From Thalassobellus sediminis (lineage in GTDB: Bacteria; Bacteroidota; Bacteroidia; Flavobacteriales; Flavobacteriaceae), in NCBI RefSeq assembly GCF_044386045.1, contig NZ_JBISCD010000040.1, positions 310,001 through 374,000 on the forward strand: 64,000 nt of DNA. The letters are read 5' to 3'. Shown here piece by piece: positions 34,940 through 43,817 of this stretch. Each line of letters starts with the position of its first letter. Positions within the stretch are counted from its first letter, which is position 1. A program made the translations under genes and the position numbers. A model generated the notes under the pieces. It did not search any database. It worked only from the letters and a program-made list of their open reading frames with translations, and was not told where the DNA came from.

Positions 34940-35863
34940 TTATTTCAAGAAGTAAATATTTCGTTGTAACCCAGAAAACTTAGTACGCTTTACTGCCGAT
35001 TTTTGAAACACCTTACTAAACACATCTTGAGTTATCTCTTCCCAATCTTTTTTAGTCATAGAAAGTAATTCAGGATGCGGATTAAATAAAGGCTCGCTAT
35101 GTGCTTTTGAAAACCGATTCCAAGGGCATACATCTTGACATACATCGCAACCAAACATCCAATCATCAAACTTACCTTTAAATTCAGTTGGAATATTTTC
35201 TTTTAATTCAATAGTAAAATAAGAAATACATTTACTTCCATCAACCACATAAGGTTCGGTAATAGCTTCTGTTGGGCAAGCATCAATACAAGCAGTACAA
35301 GTACCACAATGGTCTGTTGTAACCGAATCGTATTCTAAATCTAAATCAACAATAAGTTCTGCTATAAAATAAAACGAGCCTACTTGTTGGGTTAATAAAT
35401 TACTGTGTTTCCCTATCCAACCTAAACCACTTTTTGCAGCCCAAGCTTTATCTAACACAGGTGCAGAATCTACAAAAGCTCGTCCATGCACTTCTCCTAT
35501 TTCTTCTTGAATAAAATTTAAAAGTGATTTTAATTTATGCTTTATTACATGATGATAATCGTTACCATAAGCATATTTTGAAAGCTTAAAACTATCATTA
35601 TTTTGAGTTTCTTCAGGATAATAATTAAGCAATAACGAAATAACACTTTTAGAACCTTCAACCAATTTTGTTGGGTCTAAACGCTTATCAAAATGGTTTT
35701 CCATATATTGCATCTCACCATGCATATTATTCTTTAACCATTTTTCTAATCGAGGTGCTTCTTCTTCTAAAAAAGCCGCTTTACTTATACCACAAGATAA
35801 AAAACCGAGGCGTTTGGCTTCGGTTTTAATAAGTTGCGTGTGTTTAGTTTTATTATTTATCAA
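34940..35863 (-). CDS. queG: epoxyqueuosine reductase
   Basis: Last step of queuosine biosynthesis: reduction of epoxyqueuosine in tRNA to queuosine, cobalamin-dependent. The 307-residue protein carries two ferredoxin-type [4Fe-4S] motifs, CGTCTACIDACP and CDVCQDVCPWN, and the N-terminal QueG domain (LGFLSCGISKAAFLEEEAPR, GMHGE-like NNMHGEMQYM, VISLLLNYYP, DSAPVLDKAWAAKSGLGWIG). It lacks the C-terminal HEAT repeats of longer QueG proteins, which is normal for the Bacteroidota form. It overlaps ruvB by 4 bp, so translation is coupled. Confidence 0.95.
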   Translation of the reverse strand: MINNKTKHTQLIKTEAKRLGFLSCGISKAAFLEEEAPRLEKWLKNNMHGEMQYMENHFDKRLDPTKLVEGSKSVISLLLNYYPEETQNNDSFKLSKYAYGNDYHHVIKHKLKSLLNFIQEEIGEVHGRAFVDSAPVLDKAWAAKSGLGWIGKHSNLLTQQVGSFYFIAELIVDLDLEYDSVTTDHCGTCTACIDACPTEAITEPYVVDGSKCISYFTIELKENIPTEFKGKFDDWMFGCDVCQDVCPWNRFSKAHSEPLFNPHPELLSMTKKDWEEITQDVFSKVFQKSAVKRTKFSGLQRNIYFLK

Positions 35864-36882
35864 AACAAACCACCTTGAGTTGGTCCTTTTACTTTTCCTA
35901 AATGCTTATATGCTTGCTCAGTAACTTCACGCCCACGAGGTGTGCGCATAATAAAACCTTGTTGTATTAAAAAGGGTTCGTAAACTTCCTCAATAGTTTC
36001 TGTACTTTCACTTACTGCAGTAGCAATCGTTGAAAGTCCCACAGGACCGCCTTTAAATTTCTCAATAATAGTTGTTAGAATTTTATTATCCATTTCATCC
36101 AATCCATGCGCATCTACATTCAACGCTTCTAAAGCAAACTTTGCTATTTTAATATCAATAGAACCATTTCCTTTTATTTGTGCAAAATCTCTAACACGAC
36201 GCAACAAAGCATTTGCTATTCTAGGCGTACCACGACTTCTTCCTGCAATTTCAATAGCTGCTTCCATAGAAATAGGCATATTTAAAATACCTGCACTACG
36301 TTGCACAATGGTGGTTAGTAAATCGGTTTTATAATATTGTAATCTACTTTGAATTCCAAAACGTGCTCGCATGGGAGCAGTAAGTAATCCGGAACGTGTG
36401 GTTGCTCCAACTAATGTAAACGGATTTAAATTAATTTGTACAGATCTAGCATTGGGGCCAGATTCAATCATAATATCAATTTTATAGTCTTCCATAGCGG
36501 AGTATAAATACTCCTCTACAATAGGACTTAATCGATGTATTTCATCAATAAACAAAACATCACGTTCATCTAAATTAGTTAACAAACCAGCTAAATCGCC
36601 TGGTTTATCTAATACAGGTCCAGATGTTACTTTAATACCTACATCAAGTTCACTTGCTAATATATGCGCCAAGGTTGTTTTACCTAATCCTGGAGGACCA
36701 TGAAACAACGTATGATCTAAGGCTTCTGTACGTAAGTTTGCTGCTTGAACAAAAATCTGTAAATTTTCCAACACTTGATCTTGCCCTGTAAAGTCATCAA
36801 AAGCTAAAGGTCTTAACTTTTTTTCTACATCAAGCTCTTCTGGAGAAAAATTATCGTTTGTTGGATCTAGGTTTTCGTTCAT
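35860..36882 (-). CDS. ruvB: Holliday junction helicase RuvB
   Basis: A 340-residue AAA+ motor of normal length that drives branch migration together with RuvA. Visible are LRPLAFDDFTGQ, Walker A GPPGLGKT, Walker B LFIDEIHRL, sensor 1 LVGATTRSGLLTAPMRARFG with the arginine finger region, and the winged-helix end (GFIMRTPRGREVTEQAYKHL). It is the first gene of the pair ruvB-queG. A TATATTTG box at 36984-36977 on the minus strand may be the -7 element; the roughly 90-nt leader includes the intergenic repeats at 36891-36960. Confidence 0.97.
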   Translation of the reverse strand: MNENLDPTNDNFSPEELDVEKKLRPLAFDDFTGQDQVLENLQIFVQAANLRTEALDHTLFHGPPGLGKTTLAHILASELDVGIKVTSGPVLDKPGDLAGLLTNLDERDVLFIDEIHRLSPIVEEYLYSAMEDYKIDIMIESGPNARSVQINLNPFTLVGATTRSGLLTAPMRARFGIQSRLQYYKTDLLTTIVQRSAGILNMPISMEAAIEIAGRSRGTPRIANALLRRVRDFAQIKGNGSIDIKIAKFALEALNVDAHGLDEMDNKILTTIIEKFKGGPVGLSTIATAVSESTETIEEVYEPFLIQQGFIMRTPRGREVTEQAYKHLGKVKGPTQGGLF

Positions 36883-36890
36883 GTTTGATG

Positions 36891-36960
36891 CCTTTCGACT
36901 GCGCTCAAGGTGACATTTAGGTTCAATTTAAAAAAGATACCCGCCTTTACGGGAATGACA
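36891..36960. repeat. two common flavobacterial intergenic motifs upstream of ruvB
   Basis: CCTTTCGACTGCGCTCAAGG followed by TGACA, and then a small hairpin CCCG-N6-CGGG ending GGGAATGACA (36940-36960). The second shares its end with the hairpin at 14252-14277. Both look like fragments of widespread intergenic repeats; no gene is encoded. Confidence 0.5.
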
Positions 36961-36990
36961 AAAAGTTCGCTAAAAGCAAATATAAACAAA

Positions 36991-37015
36991 AAGCCTTTCC
37001 GAAATGGAAAGGCTT
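36991..37015 (-). terminator. rho-independent terminator of the OmpA/PorP/adhesin operon
   Basis: AAGCCTTTCC and GGAAAGGCTT form a 10-bp stem with a 5-nt loop. On the minus strand it is followed by TTTTGTTTAT. It lies 42 bp after the stop of the OmpA-family gene. Confidence 0.9.
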
Positions 37016-37056
37016 AATCAAATAATTTGGTTAAAATTATGGTTGGTTCCTAATTA

Positions 37057-38943
37057 TTATTTTAAAATTGTGAATTCGCAACGCCTGTTAACATCATATT
37101 CATCATCGTCACAAACACCTTCTTTAACACAATCATTAAGTGGTTGCGTTTCGCCATAACCAATACTTTTTAATCGGTTTCTATCAATCCCTTGACTTAC
37201 TAAATATTCAAGAGTTGAAGTTGCACGTTTTTTAGATAATTTTAAATTATATTCGTCTGCACCATGTGCATCTGTATGTGCTGAAACTTCAACTTCCATA
37301 GTTGGGTATTTCTTCATTAAATCTACCAATACATTTAATGTTACTGATGCATCATCACGAATATTAGATTGATCAAAATCGAAATAAATTTTATCTAATT
37401 CAATTTGAACATCTCCTTTTTCATTTTCTTTTACACGCTCTTCTGCATCTTTAAAAGATTCTAAGCTTAAGTAAATATTGTGTTGTACTTTCCCTTTACT
37501 ATCTGTTGAGAAATCAACATCTTGTGGAATATAAGCTTTCTTAGTCCCCCTAACTTTATATTTTTTATTAGGCTCTATTTTGAAAATATAATAAGCATCT
37601 TCACCAACAATGGTATCTTGAATTACAGTACCAGATTCATCGAACAATGTTAATAAAGAACCTACTAATAACTCTTTACTATTTATATCTTGTACAACAC
37701 CTTCTACTTGATATTTTGACAAAATATTTTCTTCTCTAGAAAAGCCAAATAGTCTGTCGAATCCTGTTCTGTTTGAAGATATATAACCCATATTATCTTT
37801 TTCTCTAATAACATAAGCGAAATCGTCTAAATTACTATTTATAGAACTTCCTAAGTTTATAGGATTATCAAATGTATCATTTACCATATTACTTCTAAAC
37901 ACATCTAAACCACCATAACCTTGGTGACCTATTGATGAAAAATACAGTACATTAAACTCACTTATAAAAGGAAATTGCTCTCTATGTTTTGTATTAATTG
38001 TAGCTCCTAAATTTTCTGGTTCTCCGTAAGTTCCATCATCATTAATTGCAACTTTATAAATATCGAAACTTCCTAAAGTCCCTGGCATATCACTTGCAAA
38101 ATAAAGTGTTTTTCCATCTTTACTTAGTGCAGGATGTTCTGTACTATAATTATTTGATGTAAATGGCAATGCAGTAACATTTGTCCAAACGCCATCAACT
38201 AATTCTGCTTTATAAATTTTAATATGTGCAATACGCTCTTCGTCTGTTTTTTTACGTGTGGTATTGGTTCTATTAAAATACATGGTTTTACCATCTTTAG
38301 TAAATACGGCACTACTTTCGTGTGAATTTGTATTTATAGCTTCAGAAAAAGGCTGAATATTTTCAAGTTTATTATCATTTGTTAAAGTTGCACTATACAA
38401 ATCTAAATACGGTAACTCATTCCATGAGTATGATGGATTTTCAGTATTTCTTCCTGAAGCAAAAGCTACTTTATTATCTCCATAAAAAGACAAACCAAAA
38501 TCGCTACTCGAATTTTCATTCACAATTTGCTTCAATTCAAAATTATGAGGTGTTGTTTTATTGGTCAATTCTATAAACGCACTCGTATTAATTGGTTTAT
38601 TATAATAAGAACTTAAATGTTTATCGGCTTCACTATAATTTTTAACACCTTTTAAAGCTTGTGCATAACGAAAATGATATTCTATATCAATAGAGTCGCC
38701 ATATTCTATAAACAACTCTCTATAGGTTTTAATAGCCTTTTGAAGACTTGTATTGTAATAATAACTATCGGCTAAATTTTGAAGTACTTCTTGACTACGC
38801 TCTTTTGTTTCGTAGGTTTCTGCTGCTTCATTATAGGCTCTCATTTCAAAAAGCTTATTAGCTTTTTTTATGTTTCCTTTTTGTGCTAATGCTATTCCAC
38901 TAACTAATAAAAGGCTTGCAAATATGTATGTATGTTTTTTCAT
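37057..38943 (-). CDS. OmpA-family protein with TPR, PD40 propeller and carboxypeptidase-like domain
   Basis: A 628-residue protein: signal peptide (1-20, ending LAQ), helical TPR-like region (about 25-130), PD40/WD40-like propeller blades (about 150-400, for example SKDGKTLYFASDMPG), a carboxypeptidase-regulatory-like beta sandwich (about 410-490) and a C-terminal OmpA peptidoglycan-binding domain (about 510-628, YFDFDQSNIRDDA, VSAHTDAHGADEYNLKLSKKRA). This order is that of PorE/SprE-partner proteins that tie T9SS components or adhesins to peptidoglycan. It is the last gene behind the PorP/SprF-like and adhesin genes (gaps 19 and 27 bp). Confidence 0.92.
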   Translation of the reverse strand: MKKHTYIFASLLLVSGIALAQKGNIKKANKLFEMRAYNEAAETYETKERSQEVLQNLADSYYYNTSLQKAIKTYRELFIEYGDSIDIEYHFRYAQALKGVKNYSEADKHLSSYYNKPINTSAFIELTNKTTPHNFELKQIVNENSSSDFGLSFYGDNKVAFASGRNTENPSYSWNELPYLDLYSATLTNDNKLENIQPFSEAINTNSHESSAVFTKDGKTMYFNRTNTTRKKTDEERIAHIKIYKAELVDGVWTNVTALPFTSNNYSTEHPALSKDGKTLYFASDMPGTLGSFDIYKVAINDDGTYGEPENLGATINTKHREQFPFISEFNVLYFSSIGHQGYGGLDVFRSNMVNDTFDNPINLGSSINSNLDDFAYVIREKDNMGYISSNRTGFDRLFGFSREENILSKYQVEGVVQDINSKELLVGSLLTLFDESGTVIQDTIVGEDAYYIFKIEPNKKYKVRGTKKAYIPQDVDFSTDSKGKVQHNIYLSLESFKDAEERVKENEKGDVQIELDKIYFDFDQSNIRDDASVTLNVLVDLMKKYPTMEVEVSAHTDAHGADEYNLKLSKKRATSTLEYLVSQGIDRNRLKSIGYGETQPLNDCVKEGVCDDDEYDVNRRCEFTILK

Positions 38944-38962
38944 GGTTTCCTATTATTAAAAT

Positions 38963-39922
38963 TTAGAAGAATCTTGGTGAACGATCATAACCTCCTTTGA
39001 AACCGAATAAATCGACATCAAATAAAATGAATATCTCGTGTGATCCAGAGTTATAACTTCCTAAATTATTGGTTGTAAAATCGTAAGCATATCCTATTTT
39101 TAGTTCTGGTGAAATTCTAAAACCTATCAAACCACTAATAGCATCATCTAATCTATATCCTAAACCGGCTTCTAACTTTTCATTAATTAAAACGTTGGCT
39201 GTAATATCTAATGCTAAAGGAGCTCCTTTAACAGATTTAGCCATAAATGCTGGTTTAAATTTTAAATTCTGATTAACATCAAATACATAACCACCTGTTA
39301 AATAGTAATGTACATTTTCAATTCCTGTAGCTCTTACTCCGTTTTCTGTTTCTAAATGTTTAGATGATAACATGTTTGGAGCAGATAAACCAATATAATA
39401 ATTATCTGTAAAGAAAAAGGCTCCTATTCCTAAATTAGGAAAGGTTTTATTTATGTTTTCATTAAATGCTAAATCTGTAGACACATTTCCTGATTGTAAA
39501 TTAAAGCCATCAAAATTAACATCGAAAAAAGTAAATCCTGCTTTTAAACCTAACGATAGTTTAGATTCTATACCAACTGGTAAAACATAAGCAAAATCTG
39601 CATAAATATTATTTTCTTGAACAATGTCGCCAATATTATCGTTAACAAACGAAATACCAACTTCTATTTTTTCATTTATTGGTGTATGAGCAAAAAAGGT
39701 TCCTGTTTTAGGAGCTCCTTCTAGCCCTACCCATTGTGTTCTATATAAACCTCCGAGATTCAAAATGGCCTCATCTGCAGTTGCATATGCGGGGTTTATA
39801 ACACTCATATTATACATGTACTGTGTAAATTGAGGATCTTGCTGCGCAAAACTTTGAACGGACATTAAGAATGTCAATCCTACTATCGCAGCTATTTTAT
39901 GATATATATTTAAATGTTTCAT
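38963..39922 (-). CDS. PorP/SprF family type IX secretion partner
   Basis: A 319-residue outer-membrane barrel: signal peptide (ending SFAQ at about 27) and the family opening QDPQFTQYMYNMSVINPAYA, TQWVGLEGAPKT, and a C-terminal part with KIGYAYDFTT and GSHEIFILFDVD. PorP/SprF proteins associate with individual secreted substrates that carry a type B C-terminal domain, as SprF does for SprB. Here the adhesin with such a domain is the gene directly upstream (27 bp), so this protein probably serves its export or anchoring. Confidence 0.95.
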   Translation of the reverse strand: MKHLNIYHKIAAIVGLTFLMSVQSFAQQDPQFTQYMYNMSVINPAYATADEAILNLGGLYRTQWVGLEGAPKTGTFFAHTPINEKIEVGISFVNDNIGDIVQENNIYADFAYVLPVGIESKLSLGLKAGFTFFDVNFDGFNLQSGNVSTDLAFNENINKTFPNLGIGAFFFTDNYYIGLSAPNMLSSKHLETENGVRATGIENVHYYLTGGYVFDVNQNLKFKPAFMAKSVKGAPLALDITANVLINEKLEAGLGYRLDDAISGLIGFRISPELKIGYAYDFTTNNLGSYNSGSHEIFILFDVDLFGFKGGYDRSPRFF

Positions 39923-39949
39923 AGTTTCTAAATTGTGTTATCTAAAAAA

Positions 39950-42900
39950 TTATCTGCTTAAGTATAAACGTCCTTGTTCGGGCTTGTTGATATCATCATT
40001 AAATTTGAAAATGTAGAAATAAACACCTACTGGTAAGTCTCCATTTCCAATCGATCTTGATTGATTAGACTTTCCGTTGAAACGAGGTGTTGAAGCATTT
40101 CCTTTATAAACAACATTTCCATATCTATTGAAGATCTCAATTTCAAAGTTTGGATATAAAATATCTAAGTTATTATAATCGAATGTATCATTTACTCCAT
40201 CATTATTTGGTGAGAATCCATCTGGTAAATCAAGTTTTCCACATGATGTAATATCTGGAGTTACCTCTAACCTTTCACTACTTTCACATCCTGTTGTAGC
40301 ATCAACTAAAACAGCATAATAAGATGTTAAATTTGAAAGTTCAGTAGAACCATTTATTATATTTCCACCTATTTCTGCATCATACCATACTACATTATTT
40401 GTATCCTGCTCTGTAATATTTAAAGTAAGATCGTTAATAGTTGGTGAAGGGGTATCATTTATACAATACTCCTGATTAGCATTTGCTAATGTTGGAGTAG
40501 ATATATCATTAATAATTACAGTAATTTGTGTAGTACTTGTTGAAGATTCACAACCGTTACCATTAGTTTGAGTAGCATAATAATCTTCTCCGTCAATTAA
40601 ATTGTCTACTGGATTTGCTACAATAGTTAAAGCAGCATCTTCATACCAATTTACCGTTCCTGTTAACGTTAAAGCGCTATTTAAATCTGAAACAATTGGA
40701 TTGTTTTCTTGACAAAATTCTGGACTTACTGATAAAACTACTGGCGCAGTAGTATCACTTACGCTTACTGTTATTTGAGCTGTTGAATCTGGAGAACATG
40801 CTCCTGTAGCTTCAACAGTATATGTATAAACTCCAGGAGTATCAACACTAGGGTCAAATTCTCCTGTAGTGCTATCCATAGCTGGTGACCAAACACCTCC
40901 ACTTTGTGCAGCTGTTCCTAAGAGAGGAAATAAATCTGTTATACCGTCTATAACACAAATTGTAATAGCATTATCACTTCCTGCATTTGGTGCTTGAGTT
41001 ACTGTTACATCTACTTGGCTTGTAAAAGTTCCACAAGCATTTGTTAAAGAATATATATAAGTTCCTGGTGCATCCACTAATGGATCAAAAACACCTGTTG
41101 TACTTGCCATGGCTGGCGACCAACTTCCTCCAGTATCTGCACTTCCTATTAGTGAGAACAAATCAATTGTTCCGTTATTACTACAAACATCTAAAGTATT
41201 GTCTGTTCCTGCATTTAAAGGAGCTTCAATAGTTACTGTTATTGTTGTACTATCATCTATACAAGGTGAAGATGCAACTACATAATAAGTAAATTGATAA
41301 TTATTAGTTGCAAATCCTGATACATCATACGCTGTTGGATTAGTAACAACTGTACCTGTATTGTCTGAACCTACATACCAAGTTCCTCCTAAATCTTGAG
41401 TACCATCTAAACCAGAATTCAAATCGATTGTACTATCATTACATGCTACAATACCTGTTGAATTTGGTGCTCCTGCATTTGGCGATTGATATATAGTAGC
41501 TGTTACTGCTGTTCTAACTGAAGATTCACAGCCAGTTGTTGCATTTGTTTGTGTTGCATAATAGATTTGACCATCTACTAGTGCAGTTGCATCTGTTAAA
41601 AGATTTCCTCCAGTTGCTGCATCATACCATTGGATGCTTGTTCCTAAAGTTGTAACTAAATTTGCAACTGTAGCACTATCACAAAATTCTTGTGGTGTAT
41701 CTGCCGTTGGTGCTGGTGTATCATTTATTATAATTTGAACTGTTACATCTACATCATCACAACTACCTACTGCAGTTACATCATATGTAAAGTTATATGT
41801 TCCTTCTAATAAAACATCTAGCATAACTGTAATTCCACTTAAAGCTCCTGATGAATCATCATCACTCCATGTTCCTGTTTGATCTTCGTCTGTTAATAAA
41901 TCAAATAAATTATAGGTCTCTCCTGTTGTTATTGCTTCTAAACAAAATTCTACTGGCGTATTGGCTGTTCCTGATTCTGGCGCTGGATCTATAGTGACAA
42001 CTACTGTTGAACTATTTGTACATCCAAATCCATTGGTAACACTATATGTGAAATTATATGAGCCAACTGCTAAACCTGTGATGTCTAAATCGCTTAATGT
42101 TAATGCTCCTGTTCCACTATCATCAGTCCATGTTCCTGCTGGATCATTTCCTGCTAATTGACCAAATAAATCTAATGGAGAGTTTCCTGCTAAATCATTT
42201 TCACAAAATATAGCTGGTGATGGTGTTCCTGAATTTGGTTGTGGATTTATTATAATTTGAACCGTTACATCTACATCATCACAACTACCTATAGCTGTAA
42301 CATCATAAGTGAAATTATATGTTGCTGGTACAAGTCCATCAAGAGTAACTGTGTTTCCACTTAAAGCGCCTGATGAATCATCATCACTCCATGTTCCTGT
42401 TTGATCTTCGTCTGTTAATAAATCAAATAAATTATAGGTCTCTCCTGTTGTTATTGCTTCTAAACAAAATTCTACTGGCGTATTGGCTGTTCCTGATTCT
42501 GGCGCTGGTTCGATAGTTATAGTAACTGAAGAAGTCGCATCAGGACAAATACCTGTACTTGGTACTGTATAAGTCATTATATATGTACCAACAGTTAGAG
42601 TTGAAATATTAACTGTTCCTAAATAACCATTTGAAGTTGTTAAAGATCCAGACCAACTTCCATTAGTATCTTTAATTCCCGTCAACTCGTCAAATAAATT
42701 AAAATCTGCAGTTACTATATTATTTTCACAATATATTAAACTTGCTGAAGTTCCTGCATTTTGCGGAGTATCTATAATAACTGAAACTGGTATAGTATTA
42801 CTCTTACATCCGTTGTTAACTTGAATATAATATGTTCCAATTGATAAAGAATCTGAAGAAGACAATGGTGTTCCACTAGGATTCCCATTTAAATCGAGAC

Positions 42901-43591
42901 TTATATACCAGTTGAAATTTGAAGATGAAGTACCAGTAATTAAATCCCCAACTATTGGACTTGTTTCAGAACAAAACTCTTGTGTCAATGGAGGAGTCGG
43001 ATCAGAAGGAGACTCAACTACAATAGTTTCACCCTCTACTATTTGACTTTTGTTACCAAATTCATCTATAAAAATAATATAATAAGTATAAAATCCAGAT
43101 AACAAATCAATTGAATTTGCTAAATCTGTTAAAGCAAAATCATTATAAATTTCTACCGAACCACCAGATGGTATATTGAATTGTAGTACTTCATCGATAT
43201 ACATTTGTAAATCTGGATTGTCATTACTACAAAAAATTCCATCTAAATTTTGATTACTAGGTGGTACTTGGAATGTTACATTAATGGGTGTTCTAGAACC
43301 ACAAGAACCAGAACTATCATCAACATAATAAGTGCCTTGTGAAAGTAATTGTGTAGAACTAATTAAAGTTCCTCCACTAAGATCTGTATACCAAACGATT
43401 CCATTGGTACCAACTTCAGTAACAAAATCCGCACTTAAATCGGCGAAAGTATATCCTGAGGCATCTAAAATTATTGGATTTGAATTTGTTACTGATGGAC
43501 ACTGTGCTTTTAGATTTAAAAGTGTTCCAAAAAAGACAAAACAAAAAGCAGCATATTTTAATGCATACCTAAAAAAGGGTTTTGTATTCAT
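39950..43591 (-). CDS. large repetitive T9SS adhesin with type B (CHU_C) C-terminal domain
   Basis: A 1213-residue surface protein. A signal peptide (about 1-29, ending LKAQ) is followed by a chain of Ig-like/SprB-type modules of 85-90 residues. Each has a pattern such as APESGTANTPVEFC...LTDEDQTGTWSDD...YNFTYDVT and paired cysteines. The type B sorting domain lies at about 1120-1213 (LPDGFSPNNDGVNDTFD, IEIFNRYGNVVYKG, LPVGVYFYIFKFND). It would be exported by SprA with help from the PorP/SprF-like protein downstream. Two modules are nearly identical and share a 140-bp exact repeat. The ligand is unknown; adhesion or gliding is the usual role. No promoter consensus was seen in 43592-43768. Confidence 0.93.
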   Translation of the reverse strand: MNTKPFFRYALKYAAFCFVFFGTLLNLKAQCPSVTNSNPIILDASGYTFADLSADFVTEVGTNGIVWYTDLSGGTLISSTQLLSQGTYYVDDSSGSCGSRTPINVTFQVPPSNQNLDGIFCSNDNPDLQMYIDEVLQFNIPSGGSVEIYNDFALTDLANSIDLLSGFYTYYIIFIDEFGNKSQIVEGETIVVESPSDPTPPLTQEFCSETSPIVGDLITGTSSSNFNWYISLDLNGNPSGTPLSSSDSLSIGTYYIQVNNGCKSNTIPVSVIIDTPQNAGTSASLIYCENNIVTADFNLFDELTGIKDTNGSWSGSLTTSNGYLGTVNISTLTVGTYIMTYTVPSTGICPDATSSVTITIEPAPESGTANTPVEFCLEAITTGETYNLFDLLTDEDQTGTWSDDDSSGALSGNTVTLDGLVPATYNFTYDVTAIGSCDDVDVTVQIIINPQPNSGTPSPAIFCENDLAGNSPLDLFGQLAGNDPAGTWTDDSGTGALTLSDLDITGLAVGSYNFTYSVTNGFGCTNSSTVVVTIDPAPESGTANTPVEFCLEAITTGETYNLFDLLTDEDQTGTWSDDDSSGALSGITVMLDVLLEGTYNFTYDVTAVGSCDDVDVTVQIIINDTPAPTADTPQEFCDSATVANLVTTLGTSIQWYDAATGGNLLTDATALVDGQIYYATQTNATTGCESSVRTAVTATIYQSPNAGAPNSTGIVACNDSTIDLNSGLDGTQDLGGTWYVGSDNTGTVVTNPTAYDVSGFATNNYQFTYYVVASSPCIDDSTTITVTIEAPLNAGTDNTLDVCSNNGTIDLFSLIGSADTGGSWSPAMASTTGVFDPLVDAPGTYIYSLTNACGTFTSQVDVTVTQAPNAGSDNAITICVIDGITDLFPLLGTAAQSGGVWSPAMDSTTGEFDPSVDTPGVYTYTVEATGACSPDSTAQITVSVSDTTAPVVLSVSPEFCQENNPIVSDLNSALTLTGTVNWYEDAALTIVANPVDNLIDGEDYYATQTNGNGCESSTSTTQITVIINDISTPTLANANQEYCINDTPSPTINDLTLNITEQDTNNVVWYDAEIGGNIINGSTELSNLTSYYAVLVDATTGCESSERLEVTPDITSCGKLDLPDGFSPNNDGVNDTFDYNNLDILYPNFEIEIFNRYGNVVYKGNASTPRFNGKSNQSRSIGNGDLPVGVYFYIFKFNDDINKPEQGRLYLSR
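41847..41986 (-). repeat. 140-bp exact intragenic repeat, copy A
   Basis: It is identical base for base to 42369-42508 inside the adhesin gene, at an offset of 522 bp (174 codons, two modules). Similarity continues at lower identity on the left flank. Confidence 0.95.
42369..42508 (-). repeat. 140-bp exact intragenic repeat, copy B
   Basis: Second copy of 41847-41986. It encodes the module segment SGTANTPVEFCLEAITTGET onward to the acidic DEDQTGTWSDDDSSG loop. The identity includes silent positions, so the duplication or conversion is recent. Confidence 0.95.
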
Positions 43592-43768
43592 AGGTTTGGT
43601 AAATTAGGGTTACTATTAAATAACTTTTTATTATAAAATATCTCTAAAAATTAATAAAAACCAACATTGAAATAAATTACCCTCGCAATTTAACTGATTT
43701 TTTTGTATTTCGTCGGCTTTTTTTTATTTTTTTTACATTTCATCGATAAAAAAGTTATGAAACCCAAA

Positions 43769-43792
43769 AAACCCACCTAATTAGGTGGGTTT
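43769..43792. terminator. terminator of the act-cox operon
   Basis: AAACCCACCTAA and TTAGGTGGGTTT form a perfect 12-bp palindromic stem with A/T tracts on both sides, 26 bp after the coxA stop. It closes the roughly 11.6-kb act-cox transcript and could act in both directions. Confidence 0.88.
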
Positions 43793-43817
43793 AAAATTTT
43801 ATAAAAGAAAAAACTTA

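Noticed and set aside
43332..43607. 91-residue plus-strand frame at the adhesin N-terminus
   Set aside because: Antisense to the signal peptide and first module of the adhesin; no independent support.
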